A stretch of DNA of 64,000 nucleotides from Maribacter zhoushanensis (lineage in GTDB: Bacteria > Bacteroidota > Bacteroidia > Flavobacteriales > Flavobacteriaceae). A program made the position numbers and the translations under genes. The notes beneath the pieces were generated by a model. It was not told the origin of the DNA. It was given only the letters and a program-made list of their open reading frames with translations, and searched no databases. Position 1 is the stretch's first letter. Every line of letters starts with the position of its first letter. The DNA is taken from assembly GCF_029350975.1 (NCBI RefSeq), contig NZ_JARKMR010000002.1, positions 372,001 through 436,000 on the forward strand, given 5' to 3'. Positions 1 through 8,927 of this stretch are shown here, in pieces.

Positions 1-114
1 GAAAAAAATAAGTCTAGTTTAGCACAATCAAAATCTTCGCCTAGCTCTTCTATTTCAGTAGTGCATGAAACGTTTAAAACAAATAAAAAGGATGTAAAAA
101 TAGATTTGAAGTAA
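1..114 (+). CDS. 3' end of a truncated gene (last 37 residues)
   Basis: A reading frame is open from base 1 to a TAA stop at 112-114. The 37 visible residues are rich in Ser and Lys (they begin EKNKSSLAQS and end KKDVKIDLK) and show no recognisable domain. The start and most of the gene lie outside the window. The composition could be a low-complexity C-terminal tail, but so little is visible that even its status as a gene is only probable. Confidence 0.4.
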   Translation, partial: EKNKSSLAQSKSSPSSSISVVHETFKTNKKDVKIDLK

Positions 115-304
115 TTTTTAATCATATGTAAATGGTTGAATTAGTTAATGTTATGATGCCAAACTTCGACCATTAAAATACGCAAGGTTGTTAATGAAAC
201 AATAATGAAAGTTAAATTTAAGGTAATTATGTAGGAGGAATTCTGTAGGAATATTATTTACAGAAATTAACTTTTTTTAAGATTTAGTAGAAAGATTTAT
301 AGAC
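115..304. other. intergenic stretch with no supported feature
   Basis: AT-rich sequence between the truncated gene and the promoter of the transporter transcript. An AGGAGG-like run near 231-237 has no start codon at a useful distance, so I do not call a gene from it. I see no other structure here. Confidence 0.4.
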
Positions 305-312
305 TACATTTG
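305..312 (+). promoter_or_regulatory. candidate promoter -7 element of the riboswitch/transporter transcript
   Basis: TACATTTG matches TAnnTTTG exactly. No good -33 TTG is visible. Transcription starting about 7 bases downstream would begin just ahead of the structured leader at 327, leaving about 145 nt before the ATG at 465. Confidence 0.45.
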
Positions 313-326
313 CCGCCTTAAAATTG

Positions 327-390
327 TTATCAAGAATCTCAAAAAAGGAGATAGCAACCTGCAATAACAAGCAAGGTGCTAAATAGATAA
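327..390 (+). promoter_or_regulatory. compact SAM-I-like riboswitch aptamer candidate
   Basis: The order of conserved blocks follows the SAM-I (S-box) core. TTATC (327-331) plus AAGA, AGCAACC (353-359), AAGGTGCTAAAT (373-384), then GATAA (386-390) closing a P1 helix with 327-331. Between AAGA and AGCAACC there is only a 5-bp hairpin (ATCTC 336-340 with GAGAT 348-352) instead of the long P2 with kink-turn and pseudoknot loop. ACCTGC (357-362) pairs with GCAAGGT (371-377) as a P3. There is no P4 between the P3 side and P1. The motif match is seen directly. SAM binding is inferred from the family and from the downstream methionine-type transporter. The missing P2 and P4 elements make it either a minimal variant or a diverged relative. 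Confidence 0.55.
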
Positions 391-448
391 GCCAATAATT
401 GGAACAAATGTTAATTCATTATCCATCTAGTGTTGCTATTCCTTTTTT
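341..448 (+). promoter_or_regulatory. expression platform: long-range helix competing with the aptamer
   Basis: Bases 341-358 (A6, GGAG, ATAGCAAC) are complementary to 432-448 (GTTGCTATTCC followed by T6) over 17 pairs with one bulged G. This helix would use the 3' half of P2, the following junction and the start of P3, so it cannot coexist with the aptamer fold. The 3' strand ends in six U residues 17 bases before the start codon, which resembles an intrinsic terminator. A terminator or anti-terminator role is inference. As drawn, the aptamer would block the terminator-like helix, so the direction of control is uncertain. Confidence 0.45.
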
Positions 449-464
449 AATAGAATAAAAAGAA

Positions 465-1763
465 ATGGAAGTTGCTAAAAAGATTATCCCAAAATTTTCT
501 GCTTTAATACCCCTGTTCGTATTTGTATTTACTTTTTTAGGAGTAGGCATCTATCAGAATGATTTCTATGCTCTACCCGCTCCTATTGCAGTTATTATGG
601 GTATTGTAGTTGCATTTATCATCTTTAGGGAATCTATTTCAAATAAAATAGAGACGCTCTTAAAAGGTTGTGGTGATGATAAGATATTGACAATGTGCCT
701 TATTTACTTATTGGCAGGTGCTTTTGCGGCAATTACTAATGAAACAGGTAGTGTAGATGCCATAGTAAATCTTGGTTTAGACCTCATTGCTATACAATAC
801 ATATACGTAGGTATTTTTATTATCGCCGGGTTCTTATCGGTCTCAACGGGAACTTCGGTTGGTGCAATAGTTGCTTTGGCACCTATTGTAGTAGGTTTTG
901 CAGAAGAAAGTAATGCAGAGCTGGCTATACTTTGTGGTGCGTTATTGGGCGGTAGTATGTTTGGTGATAATTTATCCGTAATATCAGATACCACCATAGC
1001 GGCAACACAATCTTTAGGTTGTAAAATGAGCGATAAATTTAAACAGAATATTAAAATAGCCGTACCAGCTGCAGTATTTACCACCGCAATATTAATTTTT
1101 CAAGGATTGGGATTAGAGTCCGCCGTATCTGAAAACACTATCTATAACTATGATATTGTAAAGATTTTACCCTATGTATTAGTAATTGTTCTGTCAATTG
1201 TAGGGATTAATGTATTTGTAAACCTTTTGCTAGGTTCTTTAGCAGCAGTTGCATTAGGTATTGTTTATGGAGACTTCACGCTAATTGAATCTGCTAAAAT
1301 TGCTTATGCGGGATTTACCAATATGACAGAAATATTTCTTTTGTCTTTGTTGACCGGCGGGCTGGCAGCCTTAGTAGCAAGAAATGGCGGTATAGAATTT
1401 ATATTGGTCAATATTAGAAGGCTGATTAAAAATAAGAAATCCGCACAATTTGGTATAGCCACTTTGGTGAGTACAATTAACATGGCAATTGCCAATAATA
1501 CCGTGTCAATTATAATTGCCGGTCCTATTGCAAAAACTATAAATGACGAGTACTATTTAGATAATAAGAAAACTGCTTCGATCTTAGATATTTTTGCTTG
1601 TATTTTTCAAGGTCTATTACCTTATGGCGCACAAGTTTTAATGATTTTAAGTTTCTCTAAAGGGAAAATAGATTATTTAGATTTGGTAAGTAATACTTGG
1701 TATTTATTGCTTTTGTTTATCTATACGTTACTATTTATTGGATTAAGACCATTACGAGGGTAA
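465..1763 (+). CDS. NhaC-superfamily Na+-coupled transporter, probable MetT-type methionine importer
   Basis: The 432-residue protein is almost entirely hydrophobic, with roughly 12 membrane segments. GDNLSVISDTT at residues 167-177 matches the signature loop of the NhaC Na+/H+ antiporter superfamily, and a polar stretch NMAIANNTVS lies in the second half. It sits in the inner membrane. Members of this superfamily placed under S-box or T-box control in Gram-positive bacteria were proposed to be methionine transporters (MetT). The SAM-I-like leader directly upstream makes the same role the best guess here. A plain Na+/H+ antiporter remains possible. The ATG at 465 is preceded by an A-rich stretch typical of flavobacterial starts. 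The gene appears to be transcribed alone. Confidence 0.7.
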   Translation: MEVAKKIIPKFSALIPLFVFVFTFLGVGIYQNDFYALPAPIAVIMGIVVAFIIFRESISNKIETLLKGCGDDKILTMCLIYLLAGAFAAITNETGSVDAIVNLGLDLIAIQYIYVGIFIIAGFLSVSTGTSVGAIVALAPIVVGFAEESNAELAILCGALLGGSMFGDNLSVISDTTIAATQSLGCKMSDKFKQNIKIAVPAAVFTTAILIFQGLGLESAVSENTIYNYDIVKILPYVLVIVLSIVGINVFVNLLLGSLAAVALGIVYGDFTLIESAKIAYAGFTNMTEIFLLSLLTGGLAALVARNGGIEFILVNIRRLIKNKKSAQFGIATLVSTINMAIANNTVSIIIAGPIAKTINDEYYLDNKKTASILDIFACIFQGLLPYGAQVLMILSFSKGKIDYLDLVSNTWYLLLLFIYTLLFIGLRPLRG

Positions 1764-1950
1764 TAATATTTTTTGATGAGATTTTTCCCAATTGTATTCT
1801 ATATATTCTGTAATAGGGTATAATCAAGATTTGAATGCTTTAAGTATTATCTTGAGGTATTTTACTTTAGAGTATCTTGCAATTAATGGCTTCAATCGTT
1901 AATATTGGGGTATCAGGCTTTACAAAAGATCTTATTCATAATATCAAAGA

Positions 1951-2472
1951 ATGGCAGAAGAACCATCGGTTTGCGAAGAGAGCGTTTATAATAACATTTA
2001 TCGAACTCATGCAGAAAGTTTGCGAAACTATCTTTACTACAAGTTTGGTAATATGCAGCGGGCAGAAGATATTGTACATGATTCTTTTGTTAAATTGTGG
2101 TCTATATGCAGTACGGTAGTTTATAAAAAAGTAGCCAGTTTTTTATATAGTATTTCACGAAATCTAATGATCGATACATTACGTAATAAGAAAGTTGCTT
2201 TGAAATTTGAAAAAGGATTGGTGAAAGAACTAGATAATGAAGATCCATATTTTAAATTAAGAACAAAAGAATTTCGATTAAAATTAGAGTCCGTCATTTC
2301 AAGTTTACCTGAAAAACAACGCGAAGCTTTTTTAATGAATAGAATAGATAAGCTAACCTATAAAGAAATTGCGATAAGGCTAGATGTAAGCGAAACAGCC
2401 ATTGAAAAACGTATATCAAAGGCTTTAATAAAATTGAATACGATTACAGAAATTAAAGATTTTTCTATTTAG
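1951..2472 (+). CDS. ECF-type RNA polymerase sigma factor (FecI-like)
   Basis: The 173-residue protein has sigma region 2 at about residues 27-60 (RAEDIVHDSFVKLW) and region 4 at about 118-165 (LPEKQREAFLMNRI, then a helix-turn-helix TYKEIAIRLDVSETAIEKRI). Region 3 is absent, as expected for ECF factors. It is followed after 37 bases by a FecR-type anti-sigma gene and then a TonB receptor, the usual Bacteroidota arrangement for cell-surface signalling. Its likely targets are the receptor and the two peroxidase-like genes downstream. Start codon ATG at 1951. A longer overlapping frame from 1877 is not supported by protein features. Confidence 0.9.
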   Translation: MAEEPSVCEESVYNNIYRTHAESLRNYLYYKFGNMQRAEDIVHDSFVKLWSICSTVVYKKVASFLYSISRNLMIDTLRNKKVALKFEKGLVKELDNEDPYFKLRTKEFRLKLESVISSLPEKQREAFLMNRIDKLTYKEIAIRLDVSETAIEKRISKALIKLNTITEIKDFSI

Positions 2473-2509
2473 CAGGTTGGTTAAATAATTTTTTAAACGT
2501 ATTACTGGT

Positions 2510-3418
2510 ATGAGCAAGCATTTGGAAGATAATAATTTAATTGCCCGTTGGATGGATGGTCGTTTAAGTGAAGAAGAGAAAGACCAGTTGAAAGAATCGG
2601 GTGAATTAGATGCGCTTAAAACCGTAATTGATGATATAGATACTTGGAAGGTAAAACCATTTAATGTAGATGCAGGTTTAACCAAGTTAAAAGAAGAGAA
2701 TAAGACGGTTGTTCCATTAAAAAATAGTAATAAAACCTGGCTGCGTATTGCCGCAAGTGTAGCCATTTTAATTTCATTTAGCTTGGTTTGGTATTTGACT
2801 TCAACTAGCTCCACTACGGTAGCTACAGAAATAGCAGAGAGTAAAACAGTTGAACTACCAACAGGTTCTTTGGTTGAACTAGATGCGGCATCAAGTATAA
2901 CATATAACAAAAATGATTGGAAAGACAGTAGAATGCTCAACCTTTCAGGTCAAGCATTTTTTAATGTCACCAGCGGTGCTCCTTTTGTCGTAAAAACGCC
3001 TACAGCAAAAGTTTCTGTATTGGGTACTCAGTTTAATGTAAGTACACAGAACAATGATTTTTCGGTGTATTGTTATGAAGGCAAAATAGAAGTTACGTAT
3101 AAAAACAATTCAGAAATTATTACGAAAGGGCAAAGTGTATTTTTAGTAAATGGCAAACTTGAAAAAGATGAACACGAATATTTAAGTCCGGAATGGATGA
3201 ATGGTTTAAGTACCTATGATAGAACTCCGCTAAAAACAGTTATAGCAGATGTGAAACGCTATTATAATGTAGAGGTCAATCTTCCGCAAAAGTATGATGC
3301 ACTTCAGTTTACGGGTACAATAGCGCATAAAGATTTACAACAAACTTTAAATACCATTTTTACCACAATGGAAATTAAATACGAGCTTCAAGAAGGTAAT
3401 ACCGTTATTTTTGAATAG
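2510..3418 (+). CDS. FecR-family anti-sigma factor
   Basis: The 302-residue protein has a cytoplasmic N-terminus (1-75) containing the WMDGRLSEEEKDQ type of segment. One membrane helix follows at about 77-97 (WLRIAASVAILISFSLVWYL), then a periplasmic FecR domain (about 105-200, with VLGTQFNVS) and a C-terminal DUF4974-like domain (about 225-300). It should hold the upstream ECF factor at the membrane and release it when the outer-membrane receptor is engaged. The receptor reading frame begins 22 bases after its stop, which supports one operon. Confidence 0.9.
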   Translation: MSKHLEDNNLIARWMDGRLSEEEKDQLKESGELDALKTVIDDIDTWKVKPFNVDAGLTKLKEENKTVVPLKNSNKTWLRIAASVAILISFSLVWYLTSTSSTTVATEIAESKTVELPTGSLVELDAASSITYNKNDWKDSRMLNLSGQAFFNVTSGAPFVVKTPTAKVSVLGTQFNVSTQNNDFSVYCYEGKIEVTYKNNSEIITKGQSVFLVNGKLEKDEHEYLSPEWMNGLSTYDRTPLKTVIADVKRYYNVEVNLPQKYDALQFTGTIAHKDLQQTLNTIFTTMEIKYELQEGNTVIFE

Positions 3419-3440
3419 TATTGAACGTATAAAGCATAAT

Positions 3441-5945
3441 ATGAGACCTATGTATAAGCATAAGAGAACGTTACTTCAGTTTCTTGTTCTTAGTTGGTGT
3501 TGTATTTTTTTTCCTTGCGTATCATTTTCTCAAAACGCTCCTGCATTAAAATTAGTGGATTTTTTAGATGAATTAAAAGCCACTTACAATGTAGATTTTA
3601 TCTATAACCACACACTTTTAGAACAAGTTGAACTTCCCTCCTCTTCACATGATTGTGAATCGTTAGAAAATTGTTTAGCAAATATAAATGAAGAGGCTCC
3701 CATCAAATTTATTAAAGATGGAATCAACTCATATATGGTAGTACCTATAAGAAAAGATATTTTATTTACCGTTGAAGATGCAGCAACCTCTGAATCTCTT
3801 GGTGATATTACGGTTCAAGTAAACAATGGTGAAGAGCGGTTTTTGTATCCTACAAAATCTAATTATACGATTAAGAATTTATTCCCGCTAGATTCTGTCC
3901 ATATCCGTTCCGCGTTTTATAATACATTGCACTTAACAGCGTCAGAACTGTTGGCATTAAAAACACCTGTGCGCTTAGAACACGCTATGATTCATTTGAA
4001 TGAAGTTCAGATAACCGATTATTTGACGAGAGGCGTTAATGCTAAGATCAGCGATAACACTTTTCAAATAGATATGAAGACATTGGGTTTGCTTGCCGGT
4101 GAAACAGATGGCGATGTTTTTAATGTAGTAAAGAATATTCCAGGTGTACATACGCCAAGCGGTAAGCCAGGTAGTTTAAATTTAAGAGGTAGTACCTTTG
4201 ATCAATCCTTAATTGAAATTGACGATATTACTATTTACCATAATGGTCATTTTTATGGAGCCATAGCGCCTTATAACCCTACAACCGTTAGTGAAATAGA
4301 ATTACAACGAAATACGCTAGCTGCAAAATGGGGAGGTCGCGTTGGCGGTCTAATTCATATGACCACTAATAATACAGTGCCAGATTCTACATTATATGAA
4401 GTACAGGCAAATACCGTTTATGCAGGGGCAACTATTCAAATGCCTTTAGTAAAAGATAAATTGGCTTTATATATTGCTGCTAGGTCTAATTACCCTAGTA
4501 TTAATTCCCCAAAATTAACGGCCTTCTCTAATCTTAATTTTCAGGGCAGTCGTTTAGAGGATGTTGCCGATGATGTTAATAGTGAATTTTTTAAAGTAGG
4601 ATTTTATGATATCAATTCAAAACTCGTATATGATATTAATGAAAACCATAAGGTAACCGTTAGTTATATCAGTATTCAAAACCTATTGTCGGCAACTTTA
4701 GAAGATGCTGATGATAAGGATAATAAAGATTTTAGGGATTTGTCTCTAGATAACTGGGGTATGACAGTAAAGTGGGAAGGTACATTCTCAGAGAAGCTTA
4801 AAGCACAGGCAAGGTTTAGCAAATCATCACTATTTATAGATAATAAAAGTGAAGGTTTTTCTGTATCGGAGCGTTCAAGTTTTGAGAAATACTCCAATAC
4901 CATTGACGATACTAGGTTCATCACTGAAGTAGAATTTCAACTAAACGAAAATACCGCTCTAGAAACAGGGTATACAATAACAGAATATAGTTTAAGGTTT
5001 GATGAGCGAAATGATGAGAATAGTATTGACAGCCGTAGAGATCAAGATGCAATGACGCATAGTATGTACGCATCCTTTAATAAGAATTGGGACGACAAGG
5101 TAACGGCTAATTTTGGGATGCACACAGATTATTACGATCCTAATAAAAGATTCTATGTAGATCCTAGAATTTCAATAAATGTTAGAACAAGTGATGCATT
5201 ATACTTAAAAACTTCGGCAGGTCGATCACATCAATTCATTCAAAAAAAATTACGTGATGATTTTGATGATTTCAATAATCAGACGCAATTCTGGTATTTA
5301 CCTGATCAAACCACAGCGGTATTGGAGGGTTACCAAACTATGCTTGGGGCTTTGTACAACAAATCTGGCTGGTTGGTAGATTTGGAAATTTATATTAGAA
5401 ATACCAAAAACGTAACATTACAGACCAATACGGATACGCTAGAAAAAGGAAAGCTAAAAAGTATGGGTGCTGATTTGTTTGTAAAAAAGAGATGGAACAA
5501 TTTTGAAACCATGTTCAGTTATTCGCTAAGTGAGGTAAATACGGACTTTGATGAAACCTTGCCGATATTTTTTGACCAACGCCATATCTTACATGTTACA
5601 GGTTTATGGCATATAGATCCTTTTAATTTGGCGGTAACCTGGGGCTATTTTACCGGTATGCCGGTAATTGTATCGGATTTTGATAGTAGTAGCTCAATTT
5701 CACAAAGCGATTTGGATATTGGCTATACTAATCGTTTTCCTAGTATGCACCAACTAGACGTATCAGCGACATATGAATTCACTAATGCTAGAAAAGGTTG
5801 GAAGGGCATTGTGGGGTTATCATTTGTAAATCTTTATGACCAAGATAATATCGTAAACATATTTCAGAATGAGCCACCGGTAGATGACCCCTATCGTAAA
5901 ACTATAGGCTTCGCCCCTAACCTACAACTTAGCATACAGTTTTAG
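3441..5945 (+). CDS. TonB-dependent receptor with STN signalling domain
   Basis: The chosen ATG at 3441 gives 834 residues. The frame extends upstream to a TTG at 3411 that would overlap the anti-sigma gene, and ATG 3450 is also possible. The order is a signal peptide (YKHKRTLLQFLVLSWCCIFF, cleaved near VSFSQ), an STN/secretin-type domain at about 35-105 that would contact the FecR protein, and a short carboxypeptidase-like beta domain. A plug follows at about 210-310 (ETDGDVFNVVKNIPGVHTP, LNLRGS, AKWGGRVGGLIHM), then a long barrel of aromatic and polar strands ending QLSIQF. It is an outer-membrane importer. The substrate cannot be read from sequence. No SusD partner is present, so a metal chelate or small molecule is more likely than a glycan. 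Confidence 0.9.
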   Translation: MRPMYKHKRTLLQFLVLSWCCIFFPCVSFSQNAPALKLVDFLDELKATYNVDFIYNHTLLEQVELPSSSHDCESLENCLANINEEAPIKFIKDGINSYMVVPIRKDILFTVEDAATSESLGDITVQVNNGEERFLYPTKSNYTIKNLFPLDSVHIRSAFYNTLHLTASELLALKTPVRLEHAMIHLNEVQITDYLTRGVNAKISDNTFQIDMKTLGLLAGETDGDVFNVVKNIPGVHTPSGKPGSLNLRGSTFDQSLIEIDDITIYHNGHFYGAIAPYNPTTVSEIELQRNTLAAKWGGRVGGLIHMTTNNTVPDSTLYEVQANTVYAGATIQMPLVKDKLALYIAARSNYPSINSPKLTAFSNLNFQGSRLEDVADDVNSEFFKVGFYDINSKLVYDINENHKVTVSYISIQNLLSATLEDADDKDNKDFRDLSLDNWGMTVKWEGTFSEKLKAQARFSKSSLFIDNKSEGFSVSERSSFEKYSNTIDDTRFITEVEFQLNENTALETGYTITEYSLRFDERNDENSIDSRRDQDAMTHSMYASFNKNWDDKVTANFGMHTDYYDPNKRFYVDPRISINVRTSDALYLKTSAGRSHQFIQKKLRDDFDDFNNQTQFWYLPDQTTAVLEGYQTMLGALYNKSGWLVDLEIYIRNTKNVTLQTNTDTLEKGKLKSMGADLFVKKRWNNFETMFSYSLSEVNTDFDETLPIFFDQRHILHVTGLWHIDPFNLAVTWGYFTGMPVIVSDFDSSSSISQSDLDIGYTNRFPSMHQLDVSATYEFTNARKGWKGIVGLSFVNLYDQDNIVNIFQNEPPVDDPYRKTIGFAPNLQLSIQF

Positions 5946-6116
5946 GTGGTCTACTAGTATTAAAACACCATTCAATCTTACCAATTTTTCAGTATTCTAA
6001 AATTAATTCTATTTTTTTTCAAATTAGGGGTTGGGTAAATTGAACTCTTAATCGTATTAAGGAAAAGGCATAAATAAAGCCTTCAATTAAACAGTAACCT
6101 TAATACAAAAAATGTT

Positions 6117-7571
6117 ATGCGAAATAATCAGTTAAGATGGTTAATAATAATTCTAGCAGTGATTTTAGTACAAGCTTGTGCCAAAGATGAACTTGATGTA
6201 CTTGAACTAAGCGAAACCGAAGTAGAAGATCTTAATACAGTAGAACAAGATTCTTTGACAGCTAGAAGACAGAACAACAGAAACAATGGTTTAAACCCTT
6301 CAGAAGAGACAGTACAGCTTATCAAGGATTGGAACGATCTGTGGTTAATACTAGATCGTTACACCAACGGATTAAGACCAAATACTACGGCAAGGGCGCT
6401 TGCTTATATTCATTTAGCTGGTTATGAAACAGCAGTAGCTGATATGGATGGTTATGGATCTACTAGAAATCAATTGCAAGGTTTTAATCTAGACCAAGAT
6501 GATAGGGCTGATAATGTAGATAGAAATTTAGCACTGAACACTTGTTATGCTTTGGTATTCGATCACTTCATGTTCAGTGTATCCAACAATGCTAAAGCCG
6601 GTATTGCCACTTTAGAAAATGAAATGGCAGAAGAATTATCTGAAAATTTATCTCAAGAAGAAATAGAGGATTCTGAGGAGTGGGGAGCATTGGTAGCGGA
6701 AATGGTCATTGCCTATAGTCAAACGGACAATGCTGCGGAAACACAACAATTAGATCCTAATCCTGCCTCATACGTGGCACCTGTAGGACTTGGTTTATGG
6801 GCTGCATCTGAAGGTGAAAGTGCTTGGTTTCCTTATTGGAACCAAGTTAGAACTTTTGTAATTTCTCCTGAACAAACCTCTAGTACGCCCCCACCTTTTG
6901 ATCATAATGAGAATAGAAATAGTGGTTATTACCAACAAATGGAGGTTGTTAATAATTCGGCAACCACGGCACGATTTGAAGATAATGAAGATTTGTGGAT
7001 ATCTGAGTTTTGGTCAGATGATGTAGAAGGGTTGATGATGAGTCCACCTGGACGTCAGTTTTCTATCGCCAATCAGTTAATTGAGCAAGAAGATTTAGAT
7101 TTTGAAGAAACCTTAGAGCTATTATTAAAATTGGGATTTGCCATGAATGATGCGGCAGTTTCGGCTTGGGATGATAAATATACTTACAACACGGAGCGTC
7201 CAAGTAGATATATTTTAGAATATATAAATGACGATTTTCAAACGAATTTAGCACGGTTTATTTCCTCTCCAAATCCTGCCTTTCCTGCGTATCCTTCAGG
7301 TCATGCAACCTTTGCAGCTGTGGCATCGGGAGTTTTTATGGACATATTTGGTGGTGATGCAATCAATTTCACGGACAGAACCCATGCCGGACGATCAGAA
7401 TTTAGAAGTGATTCTAGAACCTTCAATTCTTTTTCTGAAATGGCAGAAGAAAATGGATATTCTAGAATACCATTGGGTGTTCATATACAAGCAGATAGCG
7501 ATGAAGGTGCTCGTTTAGGATATGAAATTTCAGCAGCAATAAACAGTTTCAATCTTTCCCCAAATTTTTAA
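6117..7571 (+). CDS. vanadium-dependent haloperoxidase-like / PAP2-family lipoprotein
   Basis: The 484-residue protein starts with a lipoprotein signal (LIIILAVILVQAC, then AKDELD). The three anion-binding blocks of vanadium haloperoxidases and acid phosphatases are present: KYTYNTERP (about 353-361, the K-x6-RP block), PSGH (about 392-395) and SRIPLGVH (about 449-456, SR-x5-H). The last His is the ligand that holds vanadate, or the phospho-intermediate in phosphatases. Sequence alone cannot separate haloperoxidase from phosphatase. The protein is probably anchored in the outer membrane or facing the periplasm. It lies 171 bases after the TonB receptor and precedes a di-heme peroxidase, so it may belong to the sigma-controlled set. 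Confidence 0.8.
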   Translation: MRNNQLRWLIIILAVILVQACAKDELDVLELSETEVEDLNTVEQDSLTARRQNNRNNGLNPSEETVQLIKDWNDLWLILDRYTNGLRPNTTARALAYIHLAGYETAVADMDGYGSTRNQLQGFNLDQDDRADNVDRNLALNTCYALVFDHFMFSVSNNAKAGIATLENEMAEELSENLSQEEIEDSEEWGALVAEMVIAYSQTDNAAETQQLDPNPASYVAPVGLGLWAASEGESAWFPYWNQVRTFVISPEQTSSTPPPFDHNENRNSGYYQQMEVVNNSATTARFEDNEDLWISEFWSDDVEGLMMSPPGRQFSIANQLIEQEDLDFEETLELLLKLGFAMNDAAVSAWDDKYTYNTERPSRYILEYINDDFQTNLARFISSPNPAFPAYPSGHATFAAVASGVFMDIFGGDAINFTDRTHAGRSEFRSDSRTFNSFSEMAEENGYSRIPLGVHIQADSDEGARLGYEISAAINSFNLSPNF

Positions 7572-7587
7572 ACTTAAGCTCTTTATT

Positions 7588-7621
7588 GTAAAGGTTTCGC
7601 CGTTGCCGGCGGAACTTTTAC
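7588..7621 (+). other. strong intercistronic RNA hairpin
   Basis: GTAAAGGTTTCGCCG (7588-7602) pairs along its full 15-base length, with two G-U wobbles, with 7607-7621 across a TTGC tetraloop. No T-run follows, so it is more likely a processing or stability element, or a weak attenuator, between the haloperoxidase-like and peroxidase genes than an efficient terminator. Confidence 0.5.
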
Positions 7622-7715
7622 AATTATAAGGCATCTATCCTTCCAAAATTTAAATGACCAGAATGACAAAAAACTACTTTTCAATTTTTATCAATTCCTT
7701 TAAAATCAATTTAAT

Positions 7716-8927
7716 ATGAAAAAGTATGTTGTCACCTTATGTCTTATGACATTTATAAATATTTCTTGCGGAAAAGATGAGTATATAGAAATTCCTGAAG
7801 AAGATGAAGAAGTTGTTTTGGTTGAAGATGATACTGAAGTTGATACCACGGTAGAAGAACAAACATCAGATATTGTTGAGGTGGATGATTCCATTTTAAA
7901 CCTACCAGATACACCTTTTAATTATGCCAATATTCTTTTACCTGACTTTTTCTTTGACAATGATGTCAGAGATGAGGATAATACTCCCAATAATAATGCT
8001 ACAACAGATAATGGTGCAACTTTAGGTAGGGTTCTGTTCTACGATAAAAACCTATCTATGAATAACACCATTTCATGTGCTTCCTGCCATATACAAGAAA
8101 ACGGATTTTCTGATCCCAATGCATTAAGTACAGGATTTAATGGAGAGTTGACTGCAAGAAATTCTATGGGGTTGGCAAATGCCAGATTTTACGAGAATGG
8201 AAGGTTCTTTTGGGATGAAAGAGCAGCAACCTTAGAAGAACAAACCTTGGTACCGATACAGGACTTGGTTGAGATGGGGTTATCATTGCCTGAACTTGAA
8301 GCGAAACTAACACAACAGCCCTATTACGCAGCTTTATTTACAAATGCTTTTGGCGATGCAACTATAACAAGCAATCGCGTAGCATTGGCACTATCACAGT
8401 TTATAAGATCAATGGTTTCTTACGAATCTAAGTTTGATGAAGGCTTGGCACAAACACAAGATATAGATGACAATTTTCCCAATTTTACGACATCTGAAAA
8501 TAGAGGTAAACAATTATTTATGAGTAATCAAACAAGATGTTTTGATTGCCATGCCACTAATGTATTTGTAGGAGATGATGCAAGAAACAATGGGTTGGAT
8601 GCCACTATTACAGATTTAGGTGTTGGTGGTGTAACCGGAAACAACAATGAGTTAGGTGAATTTAAAGTGCCGTCATTAAGAAATATAGCCTTAACCGGAC
8701 CGTATATGCACGATGGTAGGTTTGAGACTTTAGATGAGGTTATCGAACATTATAATAGTGGTGTACAAAACAACCCTAATTTAGATAATAGATTAACACA
8801 AGGTAATAATGTTCGAAGATTGAATTTGTCTGACGCAGATAAGCAAGCCTTGGTTGATTTTCTAAATACTTTAACCGATGATGCTTTTATTAACGACGAA
8901 AAATATGCCAGCCCCTTTTTAGAATAG
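7716..8927 (+). CDS. di-heme cytochrome c peroxidase (MauG/CcpA family) lipoprotein
   Basis: The 403-residue protein has a lipoprotein signal (YVVTLCLMTFINISC then GKDE) and a very acidic linker of about 40 residues. Two c-type heme sites follow: CASCH (about 121-125) and CFDCH (about 275-279). GPYMHDGRF is the typical Met-containing region of the electron-transfer heme domain. It would reduce peroxide, or oxidise a substrate in the MauG manner, in the periplasm or at the outer membrane. Pairing with the haloperoxidase-like gene suggests linked peroxide chemistry: one enzyme consumes H2O2 to oxidise a substrate and the other removes it. That link is inference. Confidence 0.88.
   Translation: MKKYVVTLCLMTFINISCGKDEYIEIPEEDEEVVLVEDDTEVDTTVEEQTSDIVEVDDSILNLPDTPFNYANILLPDFFFDNDVRDEDNTPNNNATTDNGATLGRVLFYDKNLSMNNTISCASCHIQENGFSDPNALSTGFNGELTARNSMGLANARFYENGRFFWDERAATLEEQTLVPIQDLVEMGLSLPELEAKLTQQPYYAALFTNAFGDATITSNRVALALSQFIRSMVSYESKFDEGLAQTQDIDDNFPNFTTSENRGKQLFMSNQTRCFDCHATNVFVGDDARNNGLDATITDLGVGGVTGNNNELGEFKVPSLRNIALTGPYMHDGRFETLDEVIEHYNSGVQNNPNLDNRLTQGNNVRRLNLSDADKQALVDFLNTLTDDAFINDEKYASPFLE

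Noticed and set aside
1877-2119. Overlapping 80-codon frame near the ECF sigma gene
   Set aside because: It overlaps the sigma gene in another frame and shows no domain or plausible composition.
3411-3440. TTG start of the TonB receptor overlapping the anti-sigma gene
   Set aside because: It would add ten residues before the signal peptide. ATG codons at 3441 and 3450 fit better.
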